A stretch of DNA of 64,000 nucleotides from Pictodentalium vernedei (taxonomy: Eukaryota; Mollusca; Scaphopoda; Dentaliida; Dentaliidae). The number at the start of each line of letters is the position of its first letter. Positions within the stretch are counted from its first letter, which is position 1. The DNA is taken from positions 70,498,956-70,562,955 of the forward strand of contig CM062292.1 of NCBI GenBank assembly GCA_031216915.1, written 5' to 3'. Both the position numbers and the translations under genes were made by a program. This document shows, piece after piece, positions 10,701-21,237 of this stretch. A model generated the notes under the pieces. The model made no database searches. It saw only the letters and a list, made by a program, of their open reading frames with translations, and was not told the DNA's origin.

Positions 10701-10925
10701 GGGTTAACGATTACTGGACTTGAGCGAGTGGCGCAGGGATACCACTCGAGCCTAATGGCTAACGGCTCTCGTGGTATCCCTGCGCCACTCGCTCTCGTCC
10801 AGTAATCGTTAACCCATTCAAAAATCACTCGAGCGAGTAGCGCAGGGATACCAGGCGAACCTAACGGCTCTCGTGGTATCCCTGCGCCACTCGCTCTTGT
10901 CCATTAATCGTTAACCCAATCAAAC
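10700..10925. repeat. Double hairpin
   Basis: Two successive hairpins share the arm GAGCGAGTGGCGCAGGGATA and its complement TATCCCTGCGCCACTCGCTC, with the loop block CTAACGGCTCTCGTGG. Outer arms ATGGGTTAACGATTA/TAATCGTTAACCCAT enclose the first hairpin and recur on the right side of the second. The second hairpin looks like a tandem copy of the first. Confidence 0.7.
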
Positions 10926-11074
10926 ATTAGTGTGGTTCTGTATATTACTTCAACGTTTTTCAAAATACGACATCAAACGTCGAAAAGTACAAATAACAAG
11001 ATATTTTTCACATCAGTGATTATCTGGTTGAGGGCTAGATTGTTTTGGGTGGTCTGAATTTGTTATTCAAAACT

Positions 11075-11140
11075 TGTTTTATCACAAATTATTGGAGAGT
11101 GCCCACAGGCACTCTCCAATAATTTGTAATAAAACAAATT
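11075..11140. repeat. Hairpin
   Basis: ACAAATTATTGGAGAGTGCC and its complement pair around CCACAGG and are extended by TTGTTTTAT/ATAAAACAA. Confidence 0.65.
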
Positions 11141-11425
11141 TATATAACCAAATATTATTTGTGCTTGACTGAATATGAAATATAAGCAAGGAAAGAGTTG
11201 AATTTTGCTCTGGTATCCTCATTTTGTGAAAGCCCTTATAGTGGCTTCTTGCACACCACCAGTTCAGAAGTCTAGATAGCAGGATTATATTTTGTATTTT
11301 AATCAGCAATAACATTTGGCACAACGGTTGTCACTGAGCACTATTCGGGAGAAAATAGGAACTGAGGTTAAAACTTTAAAAAAATCGAAAAATAGTAACA
11401 AAACAAGTAACTACAAAGTATCAAG

Positions 11426-11605
11426 GCGCTGTTTGATTCCGTTCGTCATAAAACGTACAAAAGTATTAACGCGCTGTTTGATTTCGTACGCCATAAGACG
11501 TATAAAAGTATTAACGCGCTGTTTGATTTCGTACGTCATAAGACGTACAAAAGTATCAACGCGTTGTTTGATTTCGTGCGTCATAAGACGTACAGAGCTA
11601 TCAAA
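11426..11605 (+). repeat. 45-bp tandem repeat, four units
   Basis: Units start at 11426, 11471, 11516 and 11561, each GCG(C/T)TGTTTGATT... then a CGTCATAAGACGTAC-like palindrome. Because 45 is divisible by three, the array keeps one frame open and gives a 15-residue repeat (RCLISYVIRRTKVLT-like) in a 111-codon frame at 11316-11651. The frame has no recognisable domain. Whether it is translated cannot be told from sequence. Confidence 0.8.
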
Positions 11606-11841
11606 AGGTTACAGTATGAATGCTAGTTTGTTTCGGAATACTGCGAAATAACATTTCCGAACTGCAATGAGGACAGAGCTCGCTCTGAAAATAAGAAAGT
11701 ACGGTACGATGTATGGACTGTAGGATTTCTTGAACCTTTACAACATAGCGTCTTTGCAAATTTTGGAATCCTTCAAGCAGGTATTCATTAGTATTTTGTA
11801 CCCGTTCTACAAATGAGAAACAAATTCTCGGTTTTTGTTAA

Positions 11842-12085
11842 CCCTTTACCTAACATGAAAAGCAGACGACACTTGCAAAAGAAAATTCTTGAATAACTAA
11901 TTTTTTTTCATTTTTTGTCTCAAAAACATAGGTTATGACCCCTCATTAGAACGAGCTCGTCGAGCTCGTTCTAATGACGGGTCATAACCTATGTTTTTGA
12001 GAAAACAAATAAATAAATGATAAAAACTAATTGGCAATTTTTGAGAATAGCGCTGGCCGGTTTTGGCCGTTACGTTGGAAGGTGT
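11842..12085. mobile_element. MITE family A, copy 2
   Basis: TTAA at 11838-11841 is followed by CCCTTTACCTAAC. The core palindrome is GAACGAGCTCGTCGAGCTCGTTC at about 11949-11971. The right terminus has decayed (CGTTGGAAGGTG), so the right-hand TTAA is lost. Confidence 0.7.
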
Positions 12086-13050
12086 AGTACGGAGGACTGA
12101 AATCAATGACGAGAGGTAGAGTAGTTTTTCCTCGGATCGCCGAAGTCGCGCGTGAAATACAATAAATACTCGACCAAGGGTCGTTGATTCCTGATCCCCG
12201 TACTCTACCCGAGTCGCGTTCTACATTTATACCACGATTAAATCACCTTTGGCGGTCTAATAACTTTCTTGGTTGACAATGTTTTGTGTTGAAGTATTTC
12301 ATTCATGTCATAATGTCTCCCAGGCGCATAACTTCCAATCAGATGCATTCTTACATGACGTTCTTGTGCGTAATCAAGTTTCAACTCGTGGTGAGTCTAG
12401 ATCATTGCGCAGTCTCTGCACTGTATCGCATAACGTTGAATAAGCACGGCAATCGTGGTATAATGAACGTTTCTGGATGCAAAACGCCTACATGGAAAAA
12501 ATGCAAAACATTTAATAGCAACAACACAGAACCATAAATGCGGTGTCAAGTGGGTATTTTTTCTTCTTGATGTGATGTGTTACCTATCAGTTTAGCCCGG
12601 GCCATTCAGGCACAATTATCTTGTTTATGTGGAGCTGTTTGAAGCAGCAGATAAGATAAAATTTTCTTTCTATTAAACGGGATTGGGGGTCGTGTAGGGC
12701 GTAGTTAACTTTAAATACTTATTAACAGGCCTAAATAACATATTGTCAGGGCTAGAATTTCAAAATATGTTTGGCGAATCAAAAGAGAGTCTTGGTGAAA
12801 GTAGCAATACGAATCGGGCGAATCGCGTCTCTACGCCATGCCTTGTTTTTTTCCAGCAAGGAATCGGTTCGTAAGGGCCGTACCTTTTAGGGAATAGAAA
12901 ATGTCGCCACTGATAATGCGAACATTCCAAGGTAACAACCTTTAACTAGTTATATTTGACAACAGGGTATAAACGATTGACAAAATTTGACTTTATCTTC
13001 ATGGTGCAGTCACCATTAGCCATTATGCAGAAATATATGACCTGAACCTT
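12086..13050. other. No gene seen
   Basis: Non-coding sequence with no domain-bearing frame. An 83-codon frame at 12286-12537 has no recognisable feature. Confidence 0.4.
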
Positions 13051-13054
13051 TTAA

Positions 13055-13270
13055 CCTACGTGAGGACTAAAAAACGGCCAGCGCTATTCACAAAAATTAC
13101 TATTCAATTTTCGTTCCTTTTTTCATTTTTTGCCTCAAAAACAAAGCTTTTGAGCTCGTTCTAACGAGTGGTCATAAGATTTGTTTTTGACGCAAAAATG
13201 AAAATGAAAAAAAAATCAGTTATTCAAGAATTTTGGTTTCAAGTATCTGCCTTTCATGTTAGATAAAGGG
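13055..13270. mobile_element. MITE family A, copy 3 (decayed)
   Basis: TTAA occurs at 13051-13054 and 13271-13274. The right terminus is GATAAAGGG. The left half of the core palindrome has been lost; only GAGCTCGTTCTAACGA remains. Confidence 0.65.
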
Positions 13271-13528
13271 TTAAATACCAATAAATAAATAACTATAGTT
13301 CTGACGTTATATTATAAGTTATGTTGGCGGAAATAACGTTCTTGTTCCGTTTGAAACACAATACAAACATAGTGGAAATAAATTAATTTGTGAACGCATT
13401 TCACACGCTCGCAATCACTTGGACCAAATTCGTGAATATTTTTTGTTTTTATAAACGCTGAAGACAACAGATGGAGTTACATCCCTTGGGTCGTTAAGGA
13501 AACGAGTAAACAGTATTTTGTTGACATA

Positions 13529-13598
13529 TCGACCCTTGAGTTCCAATGTGTTTTACGTGCCTACTGGCACATAGAATACATTGGACCTCTGGGGACGG
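13529..13598. repeat. Hairpin family D, copy 2
   Basis: GTTCCAATGTGTTTTACGTGCC pairs with GGCACATAGAATACATTGGA. The flanks CCTTGA/CTGGGG correspond to those of copy 1. Confidence 0.65.
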
Positions 13599-13599
13599 T

Positions 13600-14479
13600 A
13601 TTTGCTTTTATTTTATTTTTCTCAAGTTATTTCATTTAATTACTTGACTATTTGCTTTATAACGGCAAAATATGTTCGAACTGTCGGAAAAATGATAACA
13701 TTTGTGACTATTTTGGTTCGATTTTTATACCGAGGGGAGTGAATGCGAAAAGCTTTCATTTAAACCATATACCCCCGATGTTTCAAGCGCGCTTATACCC
13801 TGAATGTTGCATGCTCTCATATACCTTGGATCTTGGGTGCACCTTTTGCGATGGCTATTTGACCAAGACATTCTGACCAATCAAGAGACAGAATTTATCT
13901 GGATATAGGGACCAGATGCGTTATCTTGAAAAAATACTATTTCAAATAATGCATTGCGATGTGACGTCACAAATGATATTACACCCGGTATGACATAACA
14001 TGGCTCCTAATAAGCACTGTGATTATGACACCACTTCCTGTTAAACAGCACTATCCTCAGGTAACACTCCTCAGATAACTATTCTCCAAAAGGTATCCTA
14101 AATGTATCTCATTGCTCAAATAATACATCATCGTGTCGTAGGTGTCCTCGAATATCCACATGCGGATATGACGGATGACAAATTATACCTCATTGAGAGA
14201 ATTCCTCATGACCCTCAAATGAAGAAAGGGAGACTTTATAGCTACAGTCGAATCTCCAAAAAGGGATTCATGTGAGTGGGATTCCTTCGTTGCAGTCCAT
14301 CAGTGGGATTCCCAGGCGGTTTCGTGAACCTGCTAGTGTTGTTCGTTGCACCATCAAAGAAAGTGACTGGTGATTTTAGTGGTGGGCCACAAGCATAGGG
14401 CTGAGAGTTACTGGATTTAGTATTTACAGATAGTACTTTTTAGCTAAATATACTGTATGTAGTGTTTAATATATTCCCT
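13600..14479. other. No gene; minisatellite-like fragment
   Basis: A block at about 14155-14215 (GACAAATTATACCTCATTGAGAGA...CCTCATGACC) matches units of the degenerate array at 15290-15860. The rest is unrecognised. Confidence 0.35.
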
Positions 14480-15160
14480 GATTTTCTAGGAACTGAGAGC
14501 GGGAATGAAATTACTCTCAGAACCGGGAAATGTCCAGGGTAATACCAAGCAAATTTACGAGGGTAACATGGCACATTTATTTTAATGATAATGAGCATAT
14601 TTCATTGGCAATCTCCCATCTCCAAATGGAAAAGTTCATTTCCTAAGATAAGTATGAAAACCCAAACCCTCTTCAATCTCGTCTTCATTTTCAGAATAAC
14701 TCGCATTATCACCTCTACCTTCTCCTGCATCAACATCCTCCTCTTCACTGCCGTCACCATTCTCCTCTGCTTTAAGTAGAGGAGACTGGTGACGAGGAGG
14801 AAGTGAACTGTGATACTAGTAATTCTGAAAATGAAGACGAGTTTGAACACTGAAGCGGGTGAAAAAGATCTTGATGTTGAAAGGGATGATGGTGTGGGGG
14901 TGGGGGGGGGGGGGGGGGTCGTCCTCCAGAACTGGTTGAGAGCTACAGGGATTTGTTGAAAATGGTTCGTCAGGAATCAGAATTGTAAACATTTCAGGCG
15001 TGGAAGGGCTGAACCAAAGTTTCAATTCAGAAAACTAGTTCAATGCACAAATAGTGCCACGCTTCATTCCCGGTTCCGTGCTGTACATTTCCCAGGTATC
15101 GGGACCGGCTTTCGGAACCGGGAACCCAGGAATTCCCGTTCCCGGGATTAAACCCTAATT
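14480..15160. repeat. Terminal-inverted-repeat-like element with nested hairpin
   Basis: 'gggaatgaaa...agaaccgggaaatgt' near 14500-14535 recurs inverted near 15057-15095 (ATTCCCGGTTCC, ACATTTCCC). Inside, GTCTTCATTTTCAGAAT (14685-14701) is the inverse of ATTCTGAAAATGAAGAC (14821-14837). A G run lies at about 14893-14917. It is probably a non-autonomous element of unknown family. Confidence 0.45.
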
Positions 15161-15289
15161 GCATGGTAGTAGTGGGGAAGGAAGTGGAAGCAGAGATAGA
15201 CGGGGGGAGGCATGTAGTGGGAAAGAAACCTAGAAAGGGATGGGGAAGCATGGTCCAAAAGATATTCCCCATAGTACATCACAACGTCG

Positions 15290-15860
15290 AGGAATTTCTC
15301 CATGGCCATCATGGTCAAGAAGATGTGCGTAATGATAGATTGTGCCTCATTGAGTGATGTCCTCATGGCCTTCATGGCCGCATACGATGAAACGTATGCT
15401 GCATGCCAGTGGTTGTTAGGTGGGGCGCAGGAAGTGGGGTGCCTGGGGGCGTGGCCGTTCAATACCTGGATAAAAATATCAAGGGTTATTGATTATGGTT
15501 ATTTCCTCATAGCGCTCATGGGATAAGGACTGACAGTTTATACCACAGTGCGGGATTTTTTCAAGATCCTCGTGGCATCATGTGATGAAAAAGTGATGCC
15601 GAAGGCCAGCGGTTGTTAGGTTGCAGTGTTGGAGGTGGAACGCCACGAGAAATGGCCGTTCAATGGGCATATGATAATATGTGAAATGACAGATTATACG
15701 TTATTGAGAGATTTCCCAAATGGACTTCAAAGCCTCATATGGTGAAAAAGGGTAGCCGAAGGAAAATCGTTTGTCAGCTGGAAGTGGGACGCCACGATAT
15801 GTGGTTGTTCAATACCCAGACGAAGATATTAGGGACTTCAGATTTAGAGCCCTACGAACC
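15290..15860. repeat. Degenerate minisatellite, about 3 units
   Basis: Diverged units carry the blocks 'gacagattatac/gatagattgtgcctcattgag', 'cctcatggccttc', 'aagccagcggttgttagg', 'gtgggacgccacgatatg' and 'gttcaatacccagacgaagat'. They occur near 15300-15500, 15560-15680 and 15685-15845. Related single blocks are at 14155-14215 and 16620-16670. Unit length is irregular, roughly 170-250 bp. Confidence 0.5.
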
Positions 15861-15879
15861 TCATATTTCGGGTCGAATC

Positions 15880-16066
15880 GAATCAGCATCAGCTCTCGAA
15901 TCGAATCGAATTCGAATCGAATCTCACCGCTTATGAAGTGGTGGATATTGCACCTTCTTACAGCCGTAAATATTGTCAGTCTTCACTGAAATATTTTGTG
16001 CTACGCCAAATCAAGCACAACATGGAATATTCCTGAATGGAATCAATGTAATTTCGGATTCGGATC
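15880..16066. repeat. GAATC-rich repeat, copy 1 (left part)
   Basis: CGAATCGAAT iterations at 15885-15935 precede 'ttgcaccttcttacagccgtaaatattg', which recurs at about 50075-50110. The closing GAATC-rich segment of this copy is at 16540-16620, and SINE S3 separates the two. Other GAATC-rich segments are at 50005-50035, 50835-50890, 53085-53140 and 53585-53605. Confidence 0.45.
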
Positions 16067-16454
16067 CTATTTATTTATTTATTTATTTATTTATATATTT
16101 ATTTATTTATTTATTGGGATTTAACGACACTTTCGCCAGCCAGGATCGCCTCGTGTCGGGTAGTTTTACAGGTGGAGGAAGCCGGTGTACCCGGAGTGAA
16201 CCACCGAACAACGGCGAGCAACTACCAGACTCCCCAACGTACTTACTCCACACAAGCAGGGTTAGCATTGGTTGAAGACAAGTGCACCATCGACGTGCAA
16301 TAGGCCTTAGTACACAGCGCCACCGTACCCCCACGTGGGCAATAAATTAAATGCCTTGCCCAAGGACACAAAGCAGTTACCCCTGGCAGGGATTGAACCG
16401 TGGACATTTCGTTTTGAGGTCTAATGCCCTAACCACCGAGACACCGCGCTCCCG
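16067..16454 (-). mobile_element. SINE S3, minus strand, near full length
   Basis: A long TTTA tail (16067-16117) is followed by GGGATTTAACGACACTTTCG, GGTGGAGGAAGCCGG, GACGTGCAATAGGCCTTAG, TTGCCCAAGGACAC, then box B in reverse (GGGATTGAACC) and the head CACCGAGACACCGCGCTCCC. It lies inside the GAATC-rich repeat, so it is younger than that repeat. Confidence 0.8.
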
Positions 16455-16461
16455 CGGAACC

Positions 16462-16533
16462 GATTTGAACTCTTTTTCTATCATCAGGTCTCCTGTAACA
16501 CAGGAAACCTGGTGATAGAAGAAGAGTTCAAGA
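16462..16533. repeat. Hairpin, TCATCAGGTCTCCTGT family, copy 1
   Basis: GAACTCTTTTTCTATCATCAGG pairs with CCTGGTGATAGAAGAAGAGTTC. Relatives are at 50646-50795 and, decayed, at about 40975-41035. Confidence 0.6.
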
Positions 16534-16699
16534 GGAAATTTTCGAATCGACGCGATTGAAATCGAATCGAATTATGGGGACTATTTCGAATCGAATCAAA
16601 TTTCGATTCTTCGCAGGGTCCTATTGAGGTTAGACCTCATTGAGGGATATCCTCACGGCCTTAAAAATTGAATGACGAACATCTAGGTCTATGTACCCT

Positions 16700-17240
16700 A
16701 TGTTGGGTTCCCTCATGCTCCAACCGGTACCGGTACGAAGCTTGTGCCCCGCCGGTACCGGGACAAAATTATTTTATGGGGAAATTCCTAATTGAACGAT
16801 GGTAAACAGGCTGATAATGGTACAAACTTTTAACTTATTGGTGAATGAACATATCAAAACACTCTACAGGTGCATGTTCTGTCTGCACCACAACTCGATA
16901 AGGCCGACCGTTTTGACTTTTCATACGTCGCATCAAAGACACTGGAAGAGCCGTCATCGGCTACTTCAAAGAAATTATTCTGTGGTGACATCAAAGTAAT
17001 CATAAAGCACGATCCTCGTGCTTTATGATTACTTTGATGTCAGCGCAGAATAATTGGACGATGCCATGTTTGTCTTGCGAATTTGGCGACTGGCGCGGTT
17101 TAAAAGCGAATTTCTGCCATCTGATTGCGATATGTCATCCAATTGTTGATTTGTCCCGGTACTGGTAGCGATTTCGGTGGGACAGTCTCTGTCCCGTCCC
17201 CGTCCCGGTTATGTTGGTACCGGCGGTACTTTAACATGCC
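16700..17240. repeat. GGTACCGG-ended inverted-repeat element with central hairpin
   Basis: GGTACCGG-rich ends (16720-16770 and 17150-17235) flank a centre with a hairpin at about 16984-17036. The hairpin arms are GACATCAAAGTAATCATAAAG and its complement, extended by ATTATTCTG/CAGAATAAT. The non-coding palindromic design matches the other foldback families here. Confidence 0.55.
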
Positions 17241-17341
17241 TGGGCTGATGTGAAGCGAGTAAACTATGGGTCCACTTAGACTTGATCGAGGGTAGAGAAT
17301 GGGACTAGTCATACCCAAAATACCCAGAATGTCACATGGTG

Positions 17342-17796
17342 CACGCTAAAAACTAAAGTGTTAAAAACTACACTTGAAGGGCTGTATTTAACACTTACTA
17401 AGTGCTGAACTAACACTTTGTTCAAGTGTAGATATCCCAGAACTTGACAGGTGTTACAATAATACCACTTGACAAGTGTAATGTCGCGACACTTAATAGG
17501 AAACAACGCTGATGACGCGGATCAGGCTCGAACTCTCGAGCCTGATCCGCGTCATCTGCGTTGTGTCCTTTTAATTATGTACTCACCAAGCGCAAATCAA
17601 ATTATGGACGATTTTAGAAGAACCACCAATGCTGGACACATGGGAAGTGCCATCCATTCAAGTTTCAGATGTCTGACGATTGTAATGTCTACGCGCTTAA
17701 AGCATTGAACTTTGAGTGTTAAAATCAAACCCTAAGAGTTAGAATGGGTTTAACACCTTGAAAGTGTCAGTTTTAACACTTTAGTTTTTAGTGTGT
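17342..17796. mobile_element. MITE family E (single copy seen)
   Basis: The terminal inverted repeat is CACGCTAAAAACTAAAGTGT at the left, matched by ACACTTTAGTTTTTAGTGTG at the right. The central hairpin is GATGACGCGGATCAGGCTCG and its complement (about 17509-17553). Internally, many short 'aacacttg/caagtgt' units give further pairing. I could not define a target duplication. Confidence 0.65.
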
Positions 17797-18913
17797 GAGA
17801 GTAAGTAGAATAAAGCTTGGAATAGGCCGCGGAATAGATGGGAGAATGCAGAAAAACAAAGGATTCTGGAAGAATCCGCGAGCTCGATAAAGCCAACTTC
17901 GATACTTTTGGGTAATAATCTGGTTGTTTGTTGTTATTGGTCACACGCCCATTGAATCTAACGCACCTTTTACGCACCTTTTTATGGCACTATATGCTAC
18001 TCTTACTAGCCCAAGACGGCGCCTTCACCGAGCAGGTTTTTGTGATTTTTTGGTCGTTATCTGGTCCATTCCGGTAGAAAAACTTCCATTCAATCGAATA
18101 TTTTTCTCGAACTCACCCTTCCTATTGGGCTCATAGTTGCCACGTGCCTCTTTAGAACCCAAAATGGAGGGCCTCCAGTATTTAAAATGGACGACGGTGA
18201 CACATTTTACCTCAATAACACGCGCCGCGTGCGCACTGACATCTCATGACACAGTTACGCCACAACATGGCTGCTCAAGCGGGCTGCCAAGACAGCCCAA
18301 ATAAATCCCACAATCCTCCGCAACAGTTTTCTCAATAGGGGCCTGCCCATGGTCCTGCAAAAAGATCTGAAATGTGTGAGCACTACTGTTAAGGTATATT
18401 TTGTAAAACGGTGAAGGCAAAATAAAATAAAATTAGGACACTGTTCTTCTTGAAAATAAACAGGAAAATTGTTTGATAGGTGATGTCGACGTCAGTTGAT
18501 CGATATATGGACAGATTACAAATCACAAAGTTTCGCAGGTTGAATTTTTTGCTGTTCTTTTTGGTAAATACCCCGCCTTTTAAAGCTTGTAAAATAATTG
18601 CTCTAAAATGCAAAGGTGACATGGATGCATATTTGAAATGACATATATTAAAGATGAGTTTTCAAAAAAATGACATTAGTACGTGATGACACGCTTTTGC
18701 TCAAAGCTGGGGTCTGGCTACCCGACTTTTATATGTAACATTCGTAACTTCTCGTTTTCATTTCTCCTATCCAGCTTTTTCCCATAAACTGTTTCTATAT
18801 TGCGCAAGCATAACAAGCTGACATACATACATATTTATGCATTTATGGCGTGCTTCTGTATTTTGCAACGAGATCTGCATACCATTCCGTCTAGAAAGCC
18901 CACGTCATTTTAA
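17797..18913. other. No gene seen
   Basis: About 1.1 kb with no domain-bearing frame and no member of the repeat families found elsewhere in the window. Confidence 0.45.
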
Positions 18914-19153
18914 CCCTTTACCCAACGCAGACGATATAAAATTTATTATTTTAAATATAATTTTTTCAAATTTTTAAAAAACTTTCCTCAAAACCATATC
19001 ATGTGACCCCTCGTTGGAACGAGCTCGACGAGCTCGTTCCAACGAGGGGTCACATGATATGGTTTTGTTGAAATTTTTTGAAAAATAATATTTTTTCAAC
19101 TGCTGAATTTGCATATTACGCGGGCGGATGCGGCCGATTCGTTAGGTAAAGTG
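18914..19153. mobile_element. MITE family A, copy 4
   Basis: TTAA flanks at 18910-18913 and 19154-19157. The termini are CCCTTTACCCAACG and GTTAGGTAAAGTG. The core GTTGGAACGAGCTCGACGAG palindrome is nearly perfect. Confidence 0.8.
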
Positions 19154-19336
19154 TTAAGAAGACAACACCGTGTCACTTTGGTTATGTTCCGTTTATCAAA
19201 CCACAATGATCTCATCAAAATGCAGAAACAAAAAGCGGTATAATTTTCTTGTTCGCAATAATTCGGCTCGTCCACTAAATATTCTAATTGGCATATTCCT
19301 AGACAGAACCTCTGTTGTCCCAGGTGTTGCCTTGTA

Positions 19337-19577
19337 CTGCACGGCCTCCGTGGACTGGGCACTTGCCATAGGTGGGCAATATTTCCACGGACGCAAACAT
19401 ATAAGATCCCAACCAGTAATTAAAGAAATAATCATCAACAATTTAATTAATGAAGCACCGGTTACAACTTGCTGTTTCATTAATTAAACATTTGCTGATG
19501 ATGATTTTTATTACCTGGTAAACGCATGCGTAGGCATCACTGCCCACGCATGGATTGCGACAAGTCCATGGAGACTG
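19337..19577. mobile_element. MITE family F, copy 1
   Basis: A diverged left terminus (CTGCACGGCCTCCGTGGACT) and right terminus (AGTCCATGGAGACTG) lie between TA dinucleotides. The central hairpin AATTAATGAAGCACCGG is imperfect here because the right arm has changed. Other copies: 25512-25693, 43813-44057, 46479-46723, 51590-51836 and 54805-55052. TA flanks and CAGT-type ends suggest a Tc1/mariner-type element. Confidence 0.7.
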
Positions 19578-19579
19578 TA

Positions 19580-20289
19580 CTGATATTTTATAGTTTTTCT
19601 CAATATTGAACATATGTTTTCCATTTCCAACCCATATTCACATTTAAATCTCGAAATTATTTTTACAACGAATCATAGTCAAATTTCATGAATCAGATTT
19701 GGAACTCGACCGATTAATTAAATTTTAAATTAATTAAATTCTCCCCGGAGAAATGTTGACTGTCACAATACAATCTTCGTAATGAGAAAACTTTTTCATT
19801 GATTAAGTCAGAAATTTAAATCATGTGGACAATAGATTGATACTTTAATGATAAAAGATATAAAAAAAAACTTTTTCTCTTTTTCACAATCATGGAAATA
19901 ATTGGATACGGTTACAATGTTCAGTCTAAAACTGTACAAAAGGCATCCAGCAGGGTTCAGTACAACTCCAACCTGAGACACCCATTCAAATGAGAACATC
20001 GAATGAATTTCGCAGATACGGATATGAAATAACGTAACCACACCCACCCACCTCTCCCACCCCCAACAAAAAATGACAATTTCTTCAAACAAACTGTCGT
20101 ATTCCATGCCGGAATTTCTCGGGCTTCTCAAAACACAGACGCGACCAATCTGTGTTAAAAATCACCCAATCACTAAAATATGCGGAATTCGCGACTACAA
20201 CTATCGTAAGTGGGTAATACTTGTAACAAAGTAACGCTGTCCCCTATCTCATCGATCTAGTTCTCATCGATATAGTCACATTTTCTCTT
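19580..20289. other. No gene seen
   Basis: AT-rich sequence with no recognisable frame or repeat. If the neighbouring Academ-like pseudogene had a full-length 5' region, it would have lain here, but nothing of it is recognisable. Confidence 0.4.
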
Positions 20290-20456
20290 CTGTTCTGTCA
20301 AATTCCATCTGTACCTCCAAGAGATGGAAGATTTTTTCCAAAAAATACACGTCGCCTATTTCAGTGCATTCACGGAGAAGGGACTCTCCTCGATCCGAAG
20401 GTCTGACAAGTTCTGGGATGGGATTTATTCCGACCGAAGCATAGATGTTCGAGGTA

Positions 20457-20770
20457 CAGTCAAAACTAGAAGTCCTGTTACGAACTGTGCGCTTATCTAG
20501 GCTTAATTGCGCGTAGGAATTGTGCGCAATTGCCATATCGAATGGCATCCAAAGCACGACAGGTTCTCCTGGTTAGTCATAGCAGACACAGGCAATGTTT
20601 CTGTCAATGGAGCTCCGGGTTACCTGGAGGTCCATTTGCTGAAACATTGCTTTTGCACAGGCCATATGTACAGAATTTGATGGCCTTACTATTGTCATAA
20701 TGCGAGGATTAACACGTAGATCCACGTGCTATTTGTGCGCATTTCATGACAGGACTTCTAGTTTTAACTG
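20457..20770. mobile_element. MITE family C, copy 3, inside the pseudogene
   Basis: 314 bp with TA at 20455-20456 and 20771-20772. It splits the pseudogene between the SDKFWDGIYSD-like and GGLTRGR-like blocks. Confidence 0.85.
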
Positions 20771-21005
20771 TAGTTGGTGGTCTTACACGTGGAAGGGAAA
20801 CAATGACACTATTGTGAAATGGGTTTACGCTCTTCCCCTCTGTCTGCCGATGTGCCTATGTTCTTGACAACTTTGCTCAAGTCCACACTGGTCACAGTGA
20901 CCAAAACCGGGACTTTCGTAAGAGTGCACAAGTAAATGACATCAACGACAACTTCCTCGACTGTTTTGGAGAACATTCTCCGTTCCGCCATAGAGACCAG
21001 CTTAA

Positions 21006-21237
21006 CCCATTGAACCCTAGTGGCCGGTTTTCCGGCCCAGGAACATGATACGTCATAATTTCATTAAATAGAGTGGCTGCAATGCAAATGTGTGGGATAG
21101 ACAATCAATATTTTCAACGTGCAGCCTTCGGGCTGCACGTTGAAAATATTAATCGGTCTACCCCTAAATAAAGATTAAGGACTCTTTCAATGGCTATCAT
21201 TGAACTAACATGGGTGATGCTACCAGGGTTCAAAGGG
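21006..21237. mobile_element. MITE family G, copy 1, inside the pseudogene
   Basis: TTAA flanks at 21002-21005 and 21238-21241. Termini are CCCATTGAACCCTAG and CAGGGTTCAAAGGG. The centre is a hairpin of AATATTTTCAACGTGCAGCC and its complement. TTAA with CCC termini suggests a piggyBac-type element. Further copies are at 33305-33412 (truncated) and 35818-36050. Confidence 0.8.

Noticed and set aside
14585..14850. Two overlapping ORFs on opposite strands sharing LVFIFRIT
   Set aside because: The similarity comes from a DNA inverted repeat (14685-14701 and 14821-14837), not from related proteins.
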